From: Gelatiniphilus marinus
GTDB taxonomy: Bacteria > Bacteroidota > Bacteroidia > Flavobacteriales > Flavobacteriaceae
NCBI RefSeq assembly: GCF_042678305.1
Contig: NZ_JBHUDT010000005.1
Reading direction: 5' to 3' (one strand)
Length of the DNA stretch: 64,000 nucleotides
Shown here: in pieces, positions 59,824 through 64,000 of the stretch
Numbering within the stretch: the first letter of the stretch is position 1
Layout of the letters: the number at the start of each line of letters is the position of its first letter
Position numbers and translations under genes: made by a program
The notes under the pieces: model-generated
Seen by the model: only the letters and a program-made list of their open reading frames with translations
Database searches by the model: none
What the model was told of the DNA's origin: nothing

Positions 59824-60159
59824 ATGAGGAATTATAAAAATTTAAAGATTTGGGAGCAAGGGATTGAGCTAGTAAAACAGATATATGTTTTAGTAGAACA
59901 GTTACCTTCATCCGAAAAATTTGGGTTAAAATCTCAGATTACCAGAGCAGCAGTTTCAATTCCTTCAAATATTGCTGAAGGTTGTAGCAGAAATAGTGAA
60001 ATCGAGTTTAAACGTTTTTTAGAAATAGCAATGGGTTCACTTTTTGAAGTTCATACTCAATTAATCATTATACAAGAATTAAATTTTATTAAGTCAGAAG
60101 ATTTAGTTCCAATTATTGAACTTTTAGAGACTGAAGGGAAAATGATAAACGGATTATAA
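59824..60159 (+). CDS. Four-helix bundle protein (S23/IVP family)
   Basis: A 111-residue protein of the four-helix bundle family first noted as open frames within 23S rRNA intervening sequences. The signature is intact: YKNLKIWEQGIELVKQIY at the start, PSSEKFGLKSQITRAAVSIPSNIAEGCSR near residue 29, and FKRFLEIAMGSLFEVHTQLII near residue 58. Its function is unclear; copies are often mobile and lie in odd contexts. It interrupts the heme series between hemCD and hemE, flanked by low-complexity AGCTA-rich stretches. Confidence 0.9.
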   Translation: MRNYKNLKIWEQGIELVKQIYVLVEQLPSSEKFGLKSQITRAAVSIPSNIAEGCSRNSEIEFKRFLEIAMGSLFEVHTQLIIIQELNFIKSEDLVPIIELLETEGKMINGL

Positions 60160-60223
60160 ATACAATTAAAAACAGCTTATAAACCTTAGCTAAAAGCAAA
60201 AGGCCAACAGCCAAAAGTCAGAT

Positions 60224-61252
60224 ATGAAAAACGATTTATTTTTAAGAGCATTAAAAGGAGAAACGGTTAATCGTCCACCCGTTTGGATGATGCGTCAAGC
60301 AGGTCGATACTTGCCGGAATTTATCGCCATCCGAGAGAAATACGATTTCTTTACCCGGTGCCGAACGCCAGAACTGGCCAGCGAAATTACGGTACAACCC
60401 ATACGCCGTTACGGTATGGATGCCGCTATTTTGTTTAGCGACATTTTGGTGATTCCGCAAGCGATGAATATCGTGGTACAAATGAAGCCCAATTTTGGCC
60501 CGTATTTACCAAATCCGGTACGCACTCAAAAAGATGTCGATAACGTTATTGTGCCCGATGTAACGGTAGAGCTGGACTATGTATATCAAGCCATAAAAGC
60601 CACTAAAGAATTGCTTAATAATGAGATTCCGCTAATAGGTTTTGCAGGCTCGCCATGGACCATTTTGTGCTATTGCGTACAAGGTCAAGGCAGTAAAAAT
60701 TTCGATAAAGCCAAAGAATTCTGTTTTACAAACCCCGTGGCGGCACATCAATTATTGCAAAAAATTACCGATACCACCATTGCTTATTTAAAAGAAAAAG
60801 TAAAAGCAGGTGTTAATGCGGTTCAGGTTTTCGATTCTTGGGGCGGCATGCTATCGCCAACCGATTATCAAGAATTTTCGTGGCAATATATCAATCAAAT
60901 TATTGAAGCCTTAAAAGACGATGCGCCGGTTATAGCCTTTGGTAAAGGCTGTTGGTTCGCACTTGGCGAGATGGCAAAATCCAACGCTTCGGCTTTGGGT
61001 ATCGACTGGACCTGCTCGCCACAAAACGCCCGTTATTTAACTGGTGGCAACATAACGCTACAAGGTAATTTCGACCCGTCGCGTTTACTTTCGCCGCCGG
61101 CGGAAATCAAGAAAATGGTGCATCAAATGATAACCGATTTTGGCAAAGACAAATACATTGTAAACCTGGGCCACGGTATTTTACCACACATTCCGTTAGA
61201 TAACGCAAAAGCGTTTATAGATGCCGTAAAAGAGTATAAAAGCCCCTCTTAA
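60224..61252 (+). CDS. hemE: Uroporphyrinogen decarboxylase
   Basis: Removes four carboxyl groups from uroporphyrinogen III to give coproporphyrinogen III. The 342 residues start with the classic RPPVWMMRQAGRYLPEF near residue 17, followed by DAAILFSDILVIPQAM near residue 66, GFAGSPWTILCY near residue 141, and the C-terminal NLGHGILPHIP near residue 320. Canonical in length and motifs. Confidence 0.97.
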   Translation: MKNDLFLRALKGETVNRPPVWMMRQAGRYLPEFIAIREKYDFFTRCRTPELASEITVQPIRRYGMDAAILFSDILVIPQAMNIVVQMKPNFGPYLPNPVRTQKDVDNVIVPDVTVELDYVYQAIKATKELLNNEIPLIGFAGSPWTILCYCVQGQGSKNFDKAKEFCFTNPVAAHQLLQKITDTTIAYLKEKVKAGVNAVQVFDSWGGMLSPTDYQEFSWQYINQIIEALKDDAPVIAFGKGCWFALGEMAKSNASALGIDWTCSPQNARYLTGGNITLQGNFDPSRLLSPPAEIKKMVHQMITDFGKDKYIVNLGHGILPHIPLDNAKAFIDAVKEYKSPS

Positions 61253-61270
61253 TCTCCCCAAAGGGGGAGA
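61253..61270. repeat. REP-like hairpin after hemE
   Basis: TCTCCCC (61253-61259) pairs with GGGGAGA (61264-61270) over a 4-base AAAG loop, directly after the hemE stop. Same family as the hairpins at 45929, 61342 and 62529. Confidence 0.6.
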
Positions 61271-61341
61271 GACCACAAGATCTGGGTGTAACGTCAATTA
61301 ATTGGTTTTTATTATTTTAACAGCTTTAAACGTAATTAATT

Positions 61342-61360
61342 CCCTCTCCTTTGGAGAGGG
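61342..61360. repeat. REP-like hairpin before the EI24 gene
   Basis: CCCTCTCC (61342-61349) and GGAGAGGG (61353-61360) form an 8-bp stem over a TTT loop, followed by GCTAGAGAGAGG. The word CCCTCTCCTTTGGAGAGGG is a very common Bacteroidetes repeat. It ends 14 bases before the EI24 start and partly forms its leader. Confidence 0.65.
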
Positions 61361-61374
61361 CTAGAGAGAGGCCT

Positions 61375-62133
61375 ATGATAAAAAATATTATTTCAAGCAT
61401 TAAAGCATATTTTGGTGCGTTTAGTTTAATATCAAAGTTAAAACTCTGGAAATATTTTGCAATACCAATATTAATTAGCATTGTAACCGCTATTAGTATC
61501 GGTGTTTCAGCCTATGGCCTCTCCGATAATATTGGGCATTACATCTCTAAAATCTGGATTTGGGATTGGGGCAAAACCACCTTTACCACCATTGGTAATG
61601 TTATTGGCGGTTTAGTTATTATTGTAATCGGGCTTATCCTGTTCAAGCATATTATCATGGCGCTTTCGGCACCTTTTATGAGTCCCGTGTCCGAAAAAAT
61701 CGAAGCCCATTTAACGGGAACTAAAAACCATTCGTACCGGGACACCTCGTTTTTACAACAACTTTGGCGCGGTGTTCGCATTAACGGCAGAAATTTATTG
61801 ATGGAACTATTTTTAACCATACCCATTCTGCTGTTAAAATTCATCCCGGTGGTTAATATATTTTCAACGGTGTTACTCTTTGCCGTTCAAGCATACTATG
61901 CCGGATTTGGTAATATGGATTATACATTAGAGCGGCATTTTAAATATGCCAAAAGCGTCCAGTTTGTACGCAAACATCGCGGATTGGCCATAGGCAACGG
62001 TTTGGTTTTTATATTGTTCCTGTTTATCCCGGTAATTGGCGTTATTTTGGTGTTGCCTTTATCGGTAACCGCGGCCTCTGTAAAAACGGTTGAAGCTTTG
62101 CAATTAAAAAACACAGAATCACTTGCTAATTAG
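61375..62133 (+). CDS. EI24 domain (CysZ-like) membrane protein
   Basis: A membrane protein of about 252 residues with roughly four to six helices, recognised as the EI24/CysZ family: a short basic N-terminus, LWKYFAIPILISIVTAISIG, then the PFMSPVSEKIEAHLTG loop and the GLAIGNGLVFILFLFIPVIGVILVLPLSVTAASV end. CysZ imports sulfate; other family members have no known substrate. I use ATG 61375; an in-frame TTG at 61351 would start inside a REP hairpin. It sits between hemE and hemF, so a link to heme is possible. Confidence 0.75.
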   Translation: MIKNIISSIKAYFGAFSLISKLKLWKYFAIPILISIVTAISIGVSAYGLSDNIGHYISKIWIWDWGKTTFTTIGNVIGGLVIIVIGLILFKHIIMALSAPFMSPVSEKIEAHLTGTKNHSYRDTSFLQQLWRGVRINGRNLLMELFLTIPILLLKFIPVVNIFSTVLLFAVQAYYAGFGNMDYTLERHFKYAKSVQFVRKHRGLAIGNGLVFILFLFIPVIGVILVLPLSVTAASVKTVEALQLKNTESLAN

Positions 62134-62188
62134 ATAGCATAGATAATGATTAAACAAAATCCGATAGGCTTAAAAAAACAACAATGCA

Positions 62189-63106
62189 TTGAAAAACAAA
62201 TTCTACCAATACATACAAGGTTTACAAAACACCATCACGTCAAAGCTAGAAGCCATTGACGGCAAAGCCAAATTTAAAGAAGACATTTGGAAACGGCCCG
62301 AAGGCGGTGGCGGACGAACACGCGTTATAGAAAACGGCAATGTTTTCGAAAAAGGCGGTGTAAACATTTCGGGTGTTCATGGTAAGCTACCAAAATCTAT
62401 GCAAGCCTATTTTAAGGTGGGCGATGTCGATTTTTTTGCCTGCGGATTGAGTTTGGTATTGCACCCTAAAAATCCCATGGTGCCAACCGTACACGCCAAT
62501 TGGCGATATTTTGAGATGTATGATAGCTCTTCCCCTTCGGGGAAGTTGGTTGGGGCTTGGTTTGGTGGCGGACAAGATTTAACGCCGTATTATCTGTTTG
62601 AAGAAGACGCAAAACACTTTCATAAAACCTGTAAAACAGCATGCGATAAGCACAATCCAGAATTTTATCCAAAGTACAAAAAACGCTGTGATGAATATTT
62701 TTACAACACGCACCGAAACGAAGGCAGAGGCATTGGCGGTTTGTTTTTCGATTATTGCAAAGCATCAGAAACCATGACCATGGAAAATTGGTATAACTTT
62801 GTAACAGATGTTGGCAATAGTTTTTTGGAAGCCTATATTCCCATCGTTGAAAAACGAAAAGATTTACCCTATACCAAAGAACAACGCAGTTGGCAAGAAA
62901 TTCGCCGCGGGCGTTATGTAGAATTTAATTTAGTACACGATAAAGGCACACTTTTCGGATTGAAAACCAACGGGCGCATAGAAAGTATTTTAATGAGTTT
63001 ACCGCCGCATGTGCAATGGGTTTACGACCATCATCCGCAAGCCGGTAGCGACGAGGAAAAATTAATTGAGGTATTAAAAAAACCTAAAGATTGGATAGCC
63101 TCTTAA
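62189..63106 (+). CDS. hemF: Oxygen-dependent coproporphyrinogen III oxidase
   Basis: Converts coproporphyrinogen III to protoporphyrinogen IX using O2, so heme synthesis here is aerobic. The 305 residues include WKRPEGGGGRTRVIENGNVFEKGGVNIS near residue 31, WFGGGQDLTPYYLFEED near residue 123, RGIGGLFFDY near residue 177, and the C-terminal RGRYVEFNLVHDKGT near residue 237. The start is TTG 62189. A REP-like hairpin inside the frame (62529-62545) encodes SSSPSGK, a short variable loop just before the conserved WFGGGQD block. Confidence 0.95.
   Translation: MKNKFYQYIQGLQNTITSKLEAIDGKAKFKEDIWKRPEGGGGRTRVIENGNVFEKGGVNISGVHGKLPKSMQAYFKVGDVDFFACGLSLVLHPKNPMVPTVHANWRYFEMYDSSSPSGKLVGAWFGGGQDLTPYYLFEEDAKHFHKTCKTACDKHNPEFYPKYKKRCDEYFYNTHRNEGRGIGGLFFDYCKASETMTMENWYNFVTDVGNSFLEAYIPIVEKRKDLPYTKEQRSWQEIRRGRYVEFNLVHDKGTLFGLKTNGRIESILMSLPPHVQWVYDHHPQAGSDEEKLIEVLKKPKDWIAS
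62529..62545. repeat. REP-like hairpin inside hemF coding sequence
   Basis: CTTCCCC-TTC-GGGGAAG is a 7-bp perfect palindrome followed by TTGGTTGGGGCTTG, the usual tail of this repeat family in Bacteroidetes. It is in frame within hemF and falls in a surface loop region rather than a conserved motif, so the gene appears intact. Confidence 0.6.
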
Positions 63107-63192
63107 CTACAAAAAAGAACTCAATAATTGAAGAGTATTAAAATAAAAAATAATAACCACATTTCTGTTTATCCTATAAAAACAGGAGTCTT

Positions 63193-63243
63193 AAACCCTA
63201 TTCACCCCTAATAGGAATTTCCCCTTTGTGGGATAGGGGGTTT
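63193..63243. repeat. Hairpin-rich leader before hemB
   Basis: CCTATT (63197-63202) pairs with AATAGG (63210-63215); a larger pairing is also possible between AAACCCTAT (63193-63201) and ATAGGGGGTTT (63233-63243), enclosing CCCC..TGGG. The mix of CCCC/GGGG words suggests another REP-type copy. It ends directly before the hemB ATG, so it may affect hemB translation. Confidence 0.45.
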
Positions 63244-63245
63244 AT

Positions 63246-64000
63246 ATGTACCCACTTAAAAGAAACCGAAGATTAAGATCAAACGAAGCTATTCGTTCAT
63301 TAGTTCGTGAAACCATAATAACGCCAAACGATTTTTTAGTCCCATTATTTGTGGTTGAAGGCAAAGGCATTAAAGAAGAAATCGCATCAATGCCTAATTA
63401 CTATCGTTTCAGTTTAGATGTATTGGAAAACGAAGTGAAAGCACTTTGGAAACTAGGATTAAAATCGGTGCTGCTTTTTGTGAAAGTGCCCGATAATTTA
63501 AAAGATAATAAAGGAAAGGAAGCTTTAAACCCAAACGGATTGATGCAACGCGCCATTGAAACCGTAAAAAACACCTGCCCCGATATGTTGGTGATGACCG
63601 ATGTGGCACTCGACCCCTATTCCATGTACGGGCACGATGGCATTATTGAAAACGGTGTAATTGTTAACGACGATACCGCAGAATTTCTTGCAGAAATGAG
63701 CATTTCACACGCCAAAGCCGGTGCCAATTTTGTAGCGCCAAGCGATATGATGGACGGACGCATTTTAACCATTCGCGAAGCTTTGGAGGACGAAGGCTTT
63801 ACAGATACCGGTATTATGAGTTACTCCGCAAAATACGCCTCGGCATTTTATGGCCCGTTTCGGGATGCTTTAGATTCGGCGCCGGTGGATTTAAAAAACA
63901 TCCCGAAAGACAAAAAAACCTATCAAATGGATGTTGCCAACAGGCACGAAGCACTTAGGGAAACCGAAATGGATATTGATGAAGGTGCCGATATCGTGAT
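63246..64000 (+). CDS. hemB: Porphobilinogen synthase (5' part, runs off window)
   Basis: Condenses two 5-aminolevulinate molecules to porphobilinogen, cytosolic. The first 251 codons are visible and open to the window end. Motifs: the N-terminal YPLKRNRRLRSNEAIRSLVRET, LVMTDVALDPYSMYGHDGI near residue 118 (a region that in many HemB proteins holds zinc cysteines, here lacking CxCxC, so a magnesium-type enzyme is likely), MSISHAKAGANFVAPSDMMDGR near residue 149, and IMSYSAKYASAFYGPFRDAL near residue 193 with the first active-site lysine. The start is ATG 63246, just after a hairpin-rich leader. The C-terminal part with the second lysine lies beyond 64000. Confidence 0.95.
   Translation, partial: MYPLKRNRRLRSNEAIRSLVRETIITPNDFLVPLFVVEGKGIKEEIASMPNYYRFSLDVLENEVKALWKLGLKSVLLFVKVPDNLKDNKGKEALNPNGLMQRAIETVKNTCPDMLVMTDVALDPYSMYGHDGIIENGVIVNDDTAEFLAEMSISHAKAGANFVAPSDMMDGRILTIREALEDEGFTDTGIMSYSAKYASAFYGPFRDALDSAPVDLKNIPKDKKTYQMDVANRHEALRETEMDIDEGADIV

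Noticed and set aside
1..64000. tRNA or rRNA genes.
   Set aside because: No cloverleaf with T-loop GTTCRANNC and matching acceptor stem, and no rRNA-like stretch, was recognised in reading; a dedicated tRNA scan could still find one.

Overview
The window looks like chromosome from a marine-type member of the Flavobacteriaceae (Bacteroidetes). The evidence is: an AT-rich sequence; promoters with the Bacteroidetes -7 box TAnnTTTG instead of sigma70 boxes; few Shine-Dalgarno sites and several TTG starts; a type IX secretion lipoprotein (PorW/SprE family); DUF4837, DUF4292, DUF6168 and DUF6909 family proteins; a fused HemC-HemD; and an ATP synthase operon that stops after atpG without atpD or atpC. 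All calls come from reading the sequence; no database search was run.

Layout. 1-850: accessory edge with the last codons of an IS110-type transposase and a reverse-strand DUF1648 membrane gene between short inverted repeats. 1076-9436: housekeeping and envelope block (pgk, MltD-like transglycosylase, DUF4837 lipoprotein, a 59-residue TatA, M23 peptidase, GH3-like protein, DUF6909 protein). 9452-27507: surface-polysaccharide locus, with a Wzz-like protein, dTDP-rhamnose genes rfbBACD, GDP-fucose genes gmd-fcl, a Wzx flippase, three glycosyltransferases, two polymerase/ligase-type membrane proteins, a WecA-like transferase, UDP-glucose dehydrogenase, a decayed UDP-glucuronate decarboxylase gene, and a WcaJ/WbaP-like transferase. 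27603-33053: mixed genes (asnA, outer-membrane protein and a remnant of a second copy, SPFH protein, YdcF-like and GNAT-like proteins) and a MITE-like element. 33293-42293: porW/sprE, bactofilin, atpZ-like gene, DUF6168 gene and atpBEFHAG, closed by a strong terminator. 42311-50273: Cys-rich unknown protein, GAF histidine kinase, second flippase, dut, TPR protein, DUF4292 lipoprotein, EnvC-like protein and a 42-bp tandem array. 50366-64000: heme region with hemJ and hemH on the reverse strand, a large TraB/GumN protein, an AraC-family regulator, then hemA, hemCD, hemE, an EI24 protein, hemF and hemB, which runs off the window.

How the genes work together. The polysaccharide locus makes dTDP-rhamnose, GDP-fucose and UDP-glucuronate and carries the parts of a Wzx/Wzy-type assembly line; its UDP-xylose branch appears to have been lost by decay of uxs beside ugd. 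The heme genes cover glutamyl-tRNA to heme except GSA aminotransferase (HemL), with oxygen-dependent HemF and HemJ pointing to aerobic heme synthesis. The AraC-family gene sits between the two heme transcription units, and both heme promoters share a 10-bp word.

The least explained items are the decayed uxs gene, a GC-rich hairpin-forming segment at 50366-50470 that may be a structured RNA, a family of REP-like palindromes (one inside the hemF reading frame, one large pair between atpA and atpG), the tandem array that repeats the envC stop codon, the TraB/GumN protein with about 850 unassigned residues, and the inverted repeats around the DUF1648 gene. I did not find a clear new multi-gene defence or mobile system.
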